DNA from: CAWUEZ02 sp963921355
GTDB lineage: Bacteria; Pseudomonadota; Alphaproteobacteria; Thalassobaculales; Thalassobaculaceae
Direction: 5' to 3'
DNA: 64,000 nt
NCBI GenBank assembly: GCA_963921355.3
Contig: OZ001190.1
Span: 4,526,001-4,590,000 of the forward strand
Part shown: positions 40,411-48,173 of the stretch, one piece after another
Layout: every line of letters begins with the position of its first letter
Numbering within the stretch: the first letter of the stretch is position 1
Notes under the pieces: generated by a model
What the model saw: only the letters and a program-made list of their open reading frames with translations
What the model was told of the DNA's origin: nothing
Databases searched by the model: none
Made by a program: the position numbers and the translations under genes

Positions 40411-40682
40411 TGGCGACGAAGCACGGCGGGCCAGCGTTCCCGCAGAACAATCTCAGCCCCTACGGAATGGGACCGATCGAAGGCAACAACGGCGGCATGT
40501 CCCTGCGTGACTGGTTCGCCGGTCAGGCGCTAGCTGGGATTTGCGCGTCGCCAAACTACAGAGATTTCGCCGCAGCGGGCGACGACGTTCGTATGCAGAC
40601 CTGCACGTATACGCAGGCTATTTCCCGTCACGCCTATCAGATTGCCGACGACATGCTTGCCGCTCGTGACGGGGGTCAGTGA
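40410..40682 (+). CDS. Early phage protein, GGPAFP/MSLRDWFAGQAL family
   Basis: 90 residues from ATG 40410, overlapping the previous stop as TGATG (GTG 40407 also possible). Two blocks, HGGPAFPQNN and GGMSLRDWFAGQALAGI, define a very common small phage protein of unknown role. The C-terminus AYQIADDMLAAR completes the family pattern. Confidence 0.7.
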   Translation: MATKHGGPAFPQNNLSPYGMGPIEGNNGGMSLRDWFAGQALAGICASPNYRDFAAAGDDVRMQTCTYTQAISRHAYQIADDMLAARDGGQ

Positions 40683-40891
40683 TGGACCGCCAACCCCTCG
40701 TAGCGACGGCGCCGGGGATGTTGGGCGCTGATCTGGCCTACGACATCAGCCGCACGATTTCGGAGGCGCGGAACGCCATCAGCGACGCGCACCCGGATCA
40801 CCAGAAGCAGGTAGCGGCCACATGGGCGCTGCACCTCCGCAACATGGAAAAGACCTGCGGGGACATGGCCACGGAATTGGAGGCGCGGTGA
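40682..40891 (+). CDS. Small early phage protein
   Basis: 69 residues from ATG 40682, again overlapping the previous stop. Helical, with ISRTISEARNAISDAHPDHQKQVAATWALHLRN. It precedes the Rad52-like gene by one base. No function assigned. Confidence 0.55.
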   Translation: MDRQPLVATAPGMLGADLAYDISRTISEARNAISDAHPDHQKQVAATWALHLRNMEKTCGDMATELEAR

Positions 40892-41592
40892 TGGACCTTT
40901 GGAACAAGCTGGCGAAGACCGACCCCAACCACACCAAGCAGTTTACCCGAGCCGGTGGCTTCAAGGGGACAGCGGTCAAGCCGATCTACGCCATCCAGAA
41001 GATGACGGAGGCTTTCGGCCCGTGCGGTGATGGCTGGGGCTATGACGCGCCGATCTACCAGACGGTGGAGGGCACAGGCGACGAAGTCCTCGTCTATTGC
41101 ACCGTGGGGCTCTGGCACACCTCGCACGATGGACCTCGCACCTTTGGGGTTGGCGGTGACTTCGTGATCAAACGCGCCAAGGATGAGCTTCGCAACAACG
41201 ATGAAGCCTTCAAGAGCGCGTTCACGGATGCCCTCACCAACGCAATGAAGTCGCTCGGCATGTCGGCTGATGTCCACATGGGCCAGTTCGACGACAGCAA
41301 GTACGTCAACGGGCTTCGCGAGGAATTCGACGACACCCCGAAGCACCCGGAACAGCGGCCCCGCACGCCGGAAGACCAGCAGGACGTGGAAGACGCAACG
41401 GCCCGGTGGGTAGACGGCAAGAAAGAGTGGTTGGCCGACGCCCACACGCTTCAGGAGCTTGAACACCGCTGGGAACAGCTAACCAAGGTTCCGAACTGGT
41501 CGAAGCTCCAGAAGCAGACACCCGAACTCTACTACGACTTGGTGCAAGCCAAGAGCCGACATCAAACACGATTGCAAGGACAAGCGGCATGA
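40891..41592 (+). CDS. Rad52/Sak-like single-strand annealing protein
   Basis: 233 residues from ATG 40891. Family features: KQFTRAGGFKGTAVKPIYAIQKMTEAFGPCGDGWGYD, then NNDEAFKSAFTDALTNAMKSLGMSADVHMGQFDDSKYV. These form rings that anneal complementary single strands during phage recombination. The next gene encodes SSB, the usual partner. The C-terminal 70 residues are a flexible acidic linker plus a helical tail that may contact SSB. Confidence 0.8.
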   Translation: MDLWNKLAKTDPNHTKQFTRAGGFKGTAVKPIYAIQKMTEAFGPCGDGWGYDAPIYQTVEGTGDEVLVYCTVGLWHTSHDGPRTFGVGGDFVIKRAKDELRNNDEAFKSAFTDALTNAMKSLGMSADVHMGQFDDSKYVNGLREEFDDTPKHPEQRPRTPEDQQDVEDATARWVDGKKEWLADAHTLQELEHRWEQLTKVPNWSKLQKQTPELYYDLVQAKSRHQTRLQGQAA

Positions 41593-41966
41593 TCACGATG
41601 TCTTTTGCCGGTCGCATTGGCCGGGACGCGGAGTTGCGGAACACGGGGGACGGTAAGCCGGTCGCGTCGTTCTCCGTAGGCTGCAACACCGGACGCGATA
41701 AGACCAAGTGGGTGGACTGCGCCATCTTCGGGGACCGCGCCGAAAAGCTGGTTTCGTATCTGAAGAAGGGTACGCCGGTCGCCATCTCGGGAAGCCCGAA
41801 CGAGCGTGCATGGGTGAAGGACGGCGAAGCCCGCTCGGTCCTGCAATGCCGTGTCGATCAGATCACGCTGTTGGGCAGCAAGTCGGACAGCCAACCCGCA
41901 CAGGGTGGTCACGCGCCATCCAGTCTCGACAACGAAGACATCCCATTCAGCCCTGAGTTCCGCTGA
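41589..41966 (+). CDS. ssb: Single-stranded DNA-binding protein
   Basis: 125 residues. OB-fold: SFAGRIGRDAELRNTGDGKPVASFSVGCN, KTKWVDCAIFGDRAEKLVSYLKKGTPVAISGS, then a short linker and DNEDIPF, the tip that binds partner proteins in SSBs. Unusually four further residues (SPEFR region) follow the DIPF tip, so the C-terminal hook is internal. Co-translated with the Rad52-like gene (ATGA). Confidence 0.9.
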   Translation: MITMSFAGRIGRDAELRNTGDGKPVASFSVGCNTGRDKTKWVDCAIFGDRAEKLVSYLKKGTPVAISGSPNERAWVKDGEARSVLQCRVDQITLLGSKSDSQPAQGGHAPSSLDNEDIPFSPEFR

Positions 41967-42436
41967 TGACCGACCGCGCCGCCATCGCTGGAACATTCGC
42001 TGACATGAAGTCGGTAAAGACGCGATTCGTCGTTCAGATGATCGTCGAGATACCGATCGAGAACGCGGAGGCCGTGGTTGCGATGTTCGGCTATCCGAAA
42101 CCCGGCGCCGAGGTTCCGGTGGCGGTGGCGCGGCTGACGGACGGGCCGACGCGGCGCGCGGAGGTTGTCAGCGAGCAAGCGGACCCGCACCCCCGGCGTT
42201 GGGAAGACATGCCCCCATCACAGGCTGCGGCGCTGGCAATCCAGAACGTGGGCTTTCGGGCGTGGCTTGGGGAGGCGGGCGAAGTAGAGGCGGACGCATT
42301 GCTAAAACTTCGCCTCGGCGTCGACAGCAAGGCCGACCTAGATGGGAACGAGGAAGCTGCTTATCGCTGGCGGTGGGAGTTAGCCAAATACCGCCAGCAC
42401 CAGACGGACGAACGAGTAGCGGGGATGGCCCGATGA
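41966..42436 (+). CDS. Phage recombination-region protein of unknown function
   Basis: 156 residues. The N-terminal ADMKSVKTRFVVQMIVEIPIENAEAVVAMFGYPKPGAEVPVAVARL is a recognisable phage family in recombination blocks. The second half has WEDMPPSQAAALAIQNVGFRAWL and a helical end. It follows SSB by a one-base overlap. A recombination or nuclease accessory role is suggested by neighbours only. Confidence 0.6.
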   Translation: MTDRAAIAGTFADMKSVKTRFVVQMIVEIPIENAEAVVAMFGYPKPGAEVPVAVARLTDGPTRRAEVVSEQADPHPRRWEDMPPSQAAALAIQNVGFRAWLGEAGEVEADALLKLRLGVDSKADLDGNEEAAYRWRWELAKYRQHQTDERVAGMAR

Positions 42437-42810
42437 GACGCCAGCGCCCTGCCAAGAAGCACACCCCCGTCGACAAGTCCGTGCTGACGTTCGGAGAGCC
42501 CCAGCGCATCCGGTCACAGAGCTACAGGAACAGCGCCGCTATCCGTGAGTGCATGGCGTTTGCGGCTATCGGCAGGGTCGCGGAACCGGGTTCGGTGGTG
42601 CTGGCACATATCCGCGTGAACAACGCCGGGACCAGCCTGAAACCGGGCGACGACGAAAGCCTGTTTCTGTGCGCCAAGCATCACGCGGACTTCGATGCAT
42701 CGCCAGACCGCGCGGTCTGGATCTTGCGGCACATCGTTCTACCGCAACGGCGAGCCGCATACGTGACGTGGCAGCAGGCGAAACATGCGGTTAAGGGAGT
42801 GACGGCATGA
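42433..42810 (+). CDS. HNH/Ref-like endonuclease
   Basis: 125 residues from ATG 42433. The pattern VVLAHIRVNNAGTSLKPGDDESLFLCAKHHADFDAS (His, Asn/Gly, then CAKHH) matches DUF968 or Ref-like HNH endonucleases; the AH and HH residues would bind metal and activate water. Located in the recombination operon, like Ref or NinG-type nucleases. Start overlaps the preceding stop. Confidence 0.65.
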   Translation: MRRQRPAKKHTPVDKSVLTFGEPQRIRSQSYRNSAAIRECMAFAAIGRVAEPGSVVLAHIRVNNAGTSLKPGDDESLFLCAKHHADFDASPDRAVWILRHIVLPQRRAAYVTWQQAKHAVKGVTA

Positions 42811-43091
42811 CTGACTGGAAGACTCCGTTGCGCGAAGCAGAATGGCGGGAGCAACGCTTGAGGGTCAAAAGTGCCGCCGCGCTAGAGCTTCTCGACGCGG
42901 TCAACGAACTCTCAGACGAAGACCTCATGTCGTTCCACGGCGTTTTCGAAATGCTCGCTGCGCTTCGTGAGGTTCCGGGTGCGCGCTTCATGGTCTACCC
43001 CAAAAAACGAGATGCCGCCAAAGCACGGGGACAGACCGACACACCCGAGAACCGGGTTATCCCCGTCATAGAGCCTCAGAGGAAGGGGTGA
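42807..43091 (+). CDS. Small phage protein of unknown function
   Basis: 94 residues, ATGA-coupled. Helical N-terminus (REAEWREQRLRVKSAAALELLDAVNELSDEDLMSFHGVFEML) and basic tail. No domain recognised; possibly regulatory for integrase expression by position. Confidence 0.5.
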   Translation: MTDWKTPLREAEWREQRLRVKSAAALELLDAVNELSDEDLMSFHGVFEMLAALREVPGARFMVYPKKRDAAKARGQTDTPENRVIPVIEPQRKG

Positions 43092-43094
43092 GAG

Positions 43095-43262
43095 ATGCCC
43101 CGGACTAGAAAGAGATCTGCCAAACGGCGCGCTGTTAGCCCGACGGCCAACAAGAAGCACAAGGCGCGGGCGCAGAAGCGGAAGAAGAAGTTCGATGGAC
43201 TGGCAGCCTTTGTTTGGACCAACGGGGGCAACCCCTTCAAGCCACGGATGACAAAGATCTGA
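43095..43262 (+). CDS. Small highly basic protein preceding the integrase
   Basis: 55 residues from ATG 43095, preceded by GGGGTGAGAG. Nearly half Lys/Arg (PRTRKRSAKRR, KKHKARAQKRKKKFDG), ending NPFKPRMTKI. Its TGA shares one base with the integrase ATG (TGATG), so the two are co-translated. The charge suggests DNA or RNA binding; a recombination directionality factor is possible but there is no HTH. Confidence 0.55.
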   Translation: MPRTRKRSAKRRAVSPTANKKHKARAQKRKKKFDGLAAFVWTNGGNPFKPRMTKI

Positions 43263-44614
43263 TGACGGCAGCCCTCGACATGTCCCGGCCCATGACGGCG
43301 GAAGAGGTTCGCAAACTCTTTCGGCTGGGCAAGGACACGTTCAGGGAGTTGATCCGACAGCACCCCCACTACTGCGTCCCACCTGGGGCGCCGCGACAAA
43401 AGCTGTTCTTTCCCGAAGATGTTGACCGCCTGAAAGAGGCGATGCCACTCAAGCTCATCGACCCCAGGAAAGCCAAAAGCCCAAACTACTACCTCCGTGG
43501 CACCGTCCGGGGAATCAGCATCTATGAAACTACATGGACTTCTGACCCGGACGCGGCAGAGCAGATCCGCATCACCCGGGAGAAAGAGCTACTTGAAGAA
43601 AGCATCCACGGGCCAAGGGTAACGACGACATTCATGCAGGCAGCAATCACATACGTCGAGCACGGCGGCAGCGATCGGTTCCTTGGCAAACAGGACCAAG
43701 TTACCGGCCGTTGGGATGGCTTGATCGGCCGCTTTGGTCCCGACCGCCTTTCGGCCCTGGCACAGGATGACCTCGATAAGGCGGCGCTGGCACTGTACCC
43801 GAACGCGAGCCCGGACACCCGCAACCGACAGGTCTACACCCCGTTCATTGCTGTCTGGAACGACGCGGCGGCGCGCGGCAAGTGCGAGCACCGCGACTGG
43901 AGGCGACCCCGCAAGGCCAAGGGGACACGGGTCCGGGTCCGACAGCGCCGCAATGGGAGCTTCCCCGTTCCTTACGAGCACGCGGCAAGTTTCGTTCCGG
44001 CCATGCCGCCGCTGGACGCCATCAACATGACGATCCTCTTTTACACGGGCCTGCGGCCGATCGAGTGGTTCAACGTTGAGGATATCGACGTGAACCTGTC
44101 CGGGCGCTGGATTTCCCTACCGTCAACGAAGACGGGCGAACCCCGTGGCGTGCCCGTTCACGACTTCATAGTTCCGCTGCTTCAGGCTCTCCTGGATCGC
44201 TTCGGCGGTCTCCTTGCGAATCACTACAACCGGCGCGGCCGGAACATCGAGCCTTACCCGGTCATGAAGGACGCGGGCGGGCAAATGTCGGGAGCCGTCG
44301 ACTTCGCGCGTCGTCGCACGGGTATCACAGACATCTCACCCTACACGGCCCGCCATAGCGTCTCGACCTACCTTGTCGCCGCTGGTGTCCACCAGTTCGT
44401 GAAGGACCAAATCCTTGGACACGCGGCCACGGAGATGAGCCGCCGATACACCGATATCCCCCAGCCGGAACTGATCGAGGCCATCAATAAGCTGCCGGTT
44501 CCGGACCTGTGGAAAAGTGCCGATTTCGTGGAAAATCCGTGGAAGCGAATTGATGAAGTGGTAAAATGGTCACAATATCAAGGAGATAGGCGTAAGTTCC
44601 GACGCCCTTGGTAA
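43262..44614 (+). CDS. Tyrosine integrase with N-terminal excisionase-like winged helix
   Basis: 450 residues from ATG 43262. Residues 11-61 (MTAEEVRKLFRLGKDTFRELIRQ ... KLFFPEDVDRLKEAM) look like an excisionase/MerR-type DNA-binding domain. An arm-binding region follows (NYYLRGTVRGISIYETTWTS). The catalytic core has Arg in FYTGLRPIEW (about 265), TARHSVSTY (about 363), His in ILGHAA (about 387) and Tyr in RRYTDI (about 396). The stop codon is part of the tRNA-Thr core (anticodon loop TTGGTAA). It integrates the phage at that tRNA. Confidence 0.85.
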   Translation: MTAALDMSRPMTAEEVRKLFRLGKDTFRELIRQHPHYCVPPGAPRQKLFFPEDVDRLKEAMPLKLIDPRKAKSPNYYLRGTVRGISIYETTWTSDPDAAEQIRITREKELLEESIHGPRVTTTFMQAAITYVEHGGSDRFLGKQDQVTGRWDGLIGRFGPDRLSALAQDDLDKAALALYPNASPDTRNRQVYTPFIAVWNDAAARGKCEHRDWRRPRKAKGTRVRVRQRRNGSFPVPYEHAASFVPAMPPLDAINMTILFYTGLRPIEWFNVEDIDVNLSGRWISLPSTKTGEPRGVPVHDFIVPLLQALLDRFGGLLANHYNRRGRNIEPYPVMKDAGGQMSGAVDFARRRTGITDISPYTARHSVSTYLVAAGVHQFVKDQILGHAATEMSRRYTDIPQPELIEAINKLPVPDLWKSADFVENPWKRIDEVVKWSQYQGDRRKFRRPW

Positions 44615-44652
44615 GGGAGAGGTCGTGAGTTCAAATCTCACCGGCAGCACCA
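44604..44652 (+). other. Right attachment site: 3' half of tRNA-Thr(GGU)
   Basis: From CCCTTGGTAAGGGAG (anticodon arm with GGT anticodon) through the variable loop, a T-arm GTGAG-TTCAAAT-CTCAC, and acceptor strand CGGCAGC followed by A-CCA. No 5' acceptor (GCTGCCG) or D-arm precedes it; phage integrase sequence does. This is the host copy of the att core left after integration. An intact tRNA should stand at the left end, but none is visible. Confidence 0.85.
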
Positions 44653-44876
44653 TCCTTCGCTCGAATAGCTTCGGGTGGCAGGCCACCGAAAGCCCATAAA
44701 GCCCAGCAGTATCGTCCGAAGCCACGGCGCACAGGCACCGGACCATCTCCGGTTTCCGGGGTCTTCTTTTCTGTCTTTGTCGGAAATTCCGGCAATTCCA
44801 GTGGTCCGGGTCGGGGACTCGACGCACGGTTGATCCGTAGCGGCGTGACCTTCAACCAATCCATTCGGTTCTGCTG

Positions 44877-46953
44877 ATGCGATGACCGCCCCGACCCCTC
44901 CGGCAGCGAGTTCCTGGTCAACACCACCCCGGCGAACGGCCAGGACTTGCCCAGCGTCGCAACGCTGTCCAACGACGGCTTCGTGATTGCCTGGCGCGAT
45001 CAAAGCAACACCGGCGGCGACACATCCATCAGCGCTATCCGGGCCCAGCGCTACGATTCAACCGGAACCGCGGACGGCAGCGAGTTCCTGGTCAACACCA
45101 CCACCGCGAACATCCAGAGTTTCGCCAGTGTTGCCGGTTTGTCCAACGGCGGCTTTGTCATCGCCTGGACCGATGGCAGCGCCAGCGGCGGCGACACCTC
45201 CGCCAATGCGGTCCGCGCCCAACGCTACGATTCGAGCGGGACCGCCGATGGTGGCGAATTCCTGGTCAACACGACCACGACCGGCGCCCAGGCCCTGCCG
45301 AACGTGGCAGCGTTCTCCGGCGGCGGCTTTGTCGTCGCCTGGCACGACGCCAGCGCCAGCGGCGGCGACACCTCCGGACAGGCGGTCCGCGCCCAGCGCT
45401 ACGATTCCAGCGGGGCCACCGCAGGCTCCGAATTCCTTGTCAACACCACGACGGCGAACGGTCAGAACCAGCCGAGCGTGGCGACGCTGTCCGATGGCGG
45501 CTTCGTCATTGCCTGGCGCGACGCCAGCACCACCGGCGGCGACACCTCGAGCAACGCCATCCGGGCCCAGCGTTACGATTCCACTGGAGCCACCGCCGGC
45601 TCCGAGTTCCTGGTCAACACCACCACCACCGGCAGCCAGGCCTCCCCCAGCGTGGCAGGGTTGTCCAATGGCGGCTTTGTCATCGCCTGGCACGATGCCA
45701 GTGCCAGCGGCGGAGACACCTCCGGCAACGCGATCCGAGCCCAGCGCTACGATTCCAGCGGAGCGACCGTCGGCTCCGAGTTCCTGGTCAACTCCACCAC
45801 TTCCGGCGACCAGACCCAGGCAGAGGTCGCCGCCCGGTCGGATGGCGGGTTCATCATCACCTGGGTCGACGCCAGCGCCAGCGGCGGCGACACCTCCGGC
45901 AACGCGGTGCGCGGCCAGGCCTATGATTCGACCGGGGCGGCGGACGGGGCGGAGTTTCTGATCAACACCACGTCCTCGGGCGATCAGGACCAGCCGTCCC
46001 TCGCCATCCAGTCGTCGGGCACGCTGATGATGGCGGGGTTCACCGACGCCAGCAGCAGCGGCGGCGACACCACCGGCGACGCGGTCCGGGCCCAGCTCTT
46101 CACCGTCCAGGCCGCGACCACGACCACGACCACAACAACAACAACCACAGACGGCGGCAACAACGCAGACGGCCCGGGACAAGTCCCAGGCACGCGCACC
46201 GTCGGCACGACAACCGAGGACCGGCTGCTGGGCACGGCCGGTCAGGACACGATCTCCGGCGGCGTCGGCGGCGATACGATATCCGGCGGCGCCGCACCGG
46301 ATCGCCTGCATGGTGGCGAGGACGGCGACTCCCTGCACGGCGACGGCGGCAATGACGTCCTCTACGGCAACCTTGGCGGTGATGCCGTCTACGGCAACGA
46401 GGGGACCGACACGCTGTATGGCGGCCAGGATGACGACACCCTTTTGGGCGGCGACGACTGGGACGCCCTATACGGCAACCGTGGCGACGACGCGCTGTAC
46501 GGCAATGAGGGACTGGATACGGTGTCCGGCGGTGCTGGGTCGGACACGGTCTATGGCGGTAAGGACGGCGATGTCGCCTATGGTAACCTCGGCGAGGACG
46601 CAATCTCGGGCAATCTCGGCGACGACACGCTGTATGGCGGCCAGGGCGGCGACACCCTGCACGGCGGGGCCGGTGACGACCAGCTGATCGGCGGGCTCGG
46701 TGCCGACCGCTACGTGTTCACCGGCACTGACGGCGCCGACACGATCCTCGGCTTCTCTTCGGCCGACGGCGACGTGCTCGAAATCGCCGCGGACATCAAC
46801 GGCACGGGGATCGCCAGCCCCAGCGACCTGCTGTCCCGGCTGACCGACAACGGGTCCGGCAACACCCTGCTCGATCTGGGATCGGGCAACACCGTGACCC
46901 TGCTCGGGATCAGCGCCGGCGCCCTGTCGGCCGGTGATTTCCTCGTGCCCTAG
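44877..46953 (+). CDS. RTX protein with seven 58-residue repeats, 5'-truncated
   Basis: The frame is open from 44877 (after TGA) and already starts inside a repeat (PSGSEFLVNTTPANGQ), so the N-terminus is missing; the first usable start is TTG 44947. Seven repeats of 58 residues (174 bases) follow: GSEFLVNTTTANxQxxPSVAxLSxGGFVIAWxDxSxxGGDTSxNAIRAQRYDSxG. Then a Thr run, about ten RTX nonapeptides (LYGNLGGDAVYGNEG) and a C-terminal domain DRYVFTGTDGADTILGFSSADGD typical of type I secreted Ca-binding proteins. About 220 bases before it hold no gene. Probably an adhesin remnant. Confidence 0.7.
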
Positions 46954-47070
46954 TGGTGCGATCCGAACGGATGAGTCTCATCCGTTCGGTGAATCGCCCC
47001 ACCACGTTGCTGAATATGTGGGCTGATTCACGAAACGCTCGGGTGACAAGCGTTTCGATCAGACCACTAG
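46950..47070. repeat. 121-base palindromic REPIN-like element at the RTX stop codon
   Basis: The ends are CTAGTGGTGCGATC (46950-46963) and GATCAGACCACTAG (47057-47070), 12 of 14 complementary. Each half contains its own hairpin: CCGAACGGATGA-GTC-TCATCCGTTCGG (46963-46989, perfect 12 bp) and CGAAACGCT-CGGGTGACA-AGCGTTTCG (about 47031-47056). Inside these a second inverted pair GAATCgCCCcAC / GTGGGctGATTC continues the symmetry. The left end contains the TAG of the RTX gene. It may also terminate both convergent transcripts. Confidence 0.65.
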
Positions 47071-47076
47071 TCGGCA

Positions 47077-47712
47077 TCACCGCATCGGCGAATGCGTCCA
47101 GGGCATCAGGATGGTCGAGGTCATCTCCTCCAGCATCTCCGGCCCGTTCTTCAGGAAGGCCTGCCAGTCCGGGTCCCGGGTGGCGGCGGCCCGCGCCTCG
47201 GCGCGCTGGTTCAGACTGTCATAGACCCAGAGATGGGAGGCCTCGTTGGGCTGGCCGGCCTCGGTCAGGAAGACGCTCACGTTCTTGGAATGCCGCTCGC
47301 GCGCCGGCAAGGCGGCGACCAGCTTCTCGGCCCAGGGCCGGGCCTTGCCGACCCGGCAGCGATAGACCCGGTACTCGTAGACGTTGCCCTCGCCTGACGG
47401 CGGTGCCAGTGGCTTCAGCGCCTGCATGAGGCGGATGTCCTGGCGCTGCACCAGGGGCCCCGCGAGCGGCAGGTGCTTGTCGCGCCAGTCGGCGTTGGCC
47501 GCCAGCCCGGCCCTCAGCTCCTGGCGGGTGTTCAGGTCGGCGTAGGACCAGAGGTGCATGACCTGGTTCAGCGGCCCGATCTCGGTCAGCCAGTAGCCTT
47601 CCAGCTTGCCGTAGTCGTCGCCGCGGATGTCGCGCCCGATCTCGGCCGACAGGCGTGCCAGTTCCGGGGCCTTGCCGATCGGCGTGGTATAGGTCCTGAA
47701 TTCGTAGATCAT
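47077..47712 (-). CDS. NIPSNAP-family protein (two domains)
   Basis: 211 residues with two copies of the dimeric alpha-beta-barrel NIPSNAP domain: IYEFRTYTTPIGKAPELARL...GYWLTEIGPLNQVMHLWSYADLNTRQELRAGL, then VYEYRVYRCRVGKARPWAEKL...VFLTEAGQPNEASHLWVYDSLNQRAEARAA. Family members bind small aromatic or lipid ligands or act in degradation; exact function unknown. Convergent with the RTX gene across the palindromic element. Confidence 0.85.
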   Translation of the reverse strand: MIYEFRTYTTPIGKAPELARLSAEIGRDIRGDDYGKLEGYWLTEIGPLNQVMHLWSYADLNTRQELRAGLAANADWRDKHLPLAGPLVQRQDIRLMQALKPLAPPSGEGNVYEYRVYRCRVGKARPWAEKLVAALPARERHSKNVSVFLTEAGQPNEASHLWVYDSLNQRAEARAAATRDPDWQAFLKNGPEMLEEMTSTILMPWTHSPMR

Positions 47713-47776
47713 CGCCGGCCTTCCCTATCCGTTCTCCCGCAGCTTGGGTGAACGCCGTGTCGTTGGAAACCTGCAA

Positions 47777-48169
47777 ATGACCGACCTCATCGGGACCTGG
47801 CGCCTCGTCCGCACCTCAGCCCACCGCCCCGACGGCACCGCCCTGCCGCCGCCCTACGGCCCGGCCCCGACCGGTATCGTGACCTTCACGGCGGAGGGCC
47901 GGATGGCGGCCGTTCTGTGCGACGGGCGCTCCGACCTGCCGGAGGGCGCCGCGCGAGAATTCCTCTCCTACTGCGGCACGGTCACGGTCGAGGGAGACCG
48001 CCTGATCACCCGGGTCGACGCGGCCTCCGACCCGGCACGGCTCGGCACCGACCAGGTCCGCGCGGTGAGCTGGGACGGACCCTATCTGGTGCTGCGCCCG
48101 CCGGCCGACAGCTACCAGGGTCAACCGCGCCAGCGGGTCCTGTTCTGGGAGAAGGTCGGGCCCGGGTGA
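47777..48169 (+). CDS. Lipocalin-like domain protein
   Basis: 130 residues from ATG 47777 (MTDLIGTWRLVRTSAHRPDG). The lipocalin-like pattern LIGTWRLV, GIVTFTAEGRMAAVL, SYCGTVTVEGDRLITRVDAASDP and a C-terminal VLFWEKV is clear. Such small beta barrels bind hydrophobic molecules in the cytoplasm. It is divergent from NIPSNAP with 64 bases between starts, so the two may share a regulatory region. The gene ends just before the convergent TauD-like gene. Confidence 0.75.
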   Translation: MTDLIGTWRLVRTSAHRPDGTALPPPYGPAPTGIVTFTAEGRMAAVLCDGRSDLPEGAAREFLSYCGTVTVEGDRLITRVDAASDPARLGTDQVRAVSWDGPYLVLRPPADSYQGQPRQRVLFWEKVGPG

Positions 48170-48173
48170 CGCT

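Larger units (their letters stand above)
5861..44652. mobile_element. Prophage, podovirus-like, integrated at a tRNA-Thr(GGU) 3' end
   Basis: Complete temperate phage gene set: terminase, P22-type portal, scaffold, SU10-type capsid protein, adaptor, gp10-like stabilisation protein, tail fibres, ejection proteins, endolysin, CI- and Cro-type repressors, Rad52-like recombinase, SSB and tyrosine integrase. The right border is firm: the integrase ends inside a tRNA-Thr 3' half (44604-44652). The left border is placed just after the RTX protease stop because phage-like genes begin at 5889; no duplicate of the tRNA core was found there. No phage gene shows an internal stop, so the prophage may still be functional. 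Confidence 0.85.

Noticed and set aside
44912..46120. Regular 174-base repeats considered as a CRISPR or satellite array.
   Set aside because: They are in-frame protein repeats of 58 residues without spacers.
45058..46338. A 426-codon open frame on the minus strand opposite the RTX repeats.
   Set aside because: It mirrors the periodic GC-rich repeats of the plus-strand gene, is full of low-complexity Gly/Asp text and has no domain; the plus strand encodes clear RTX motifs.
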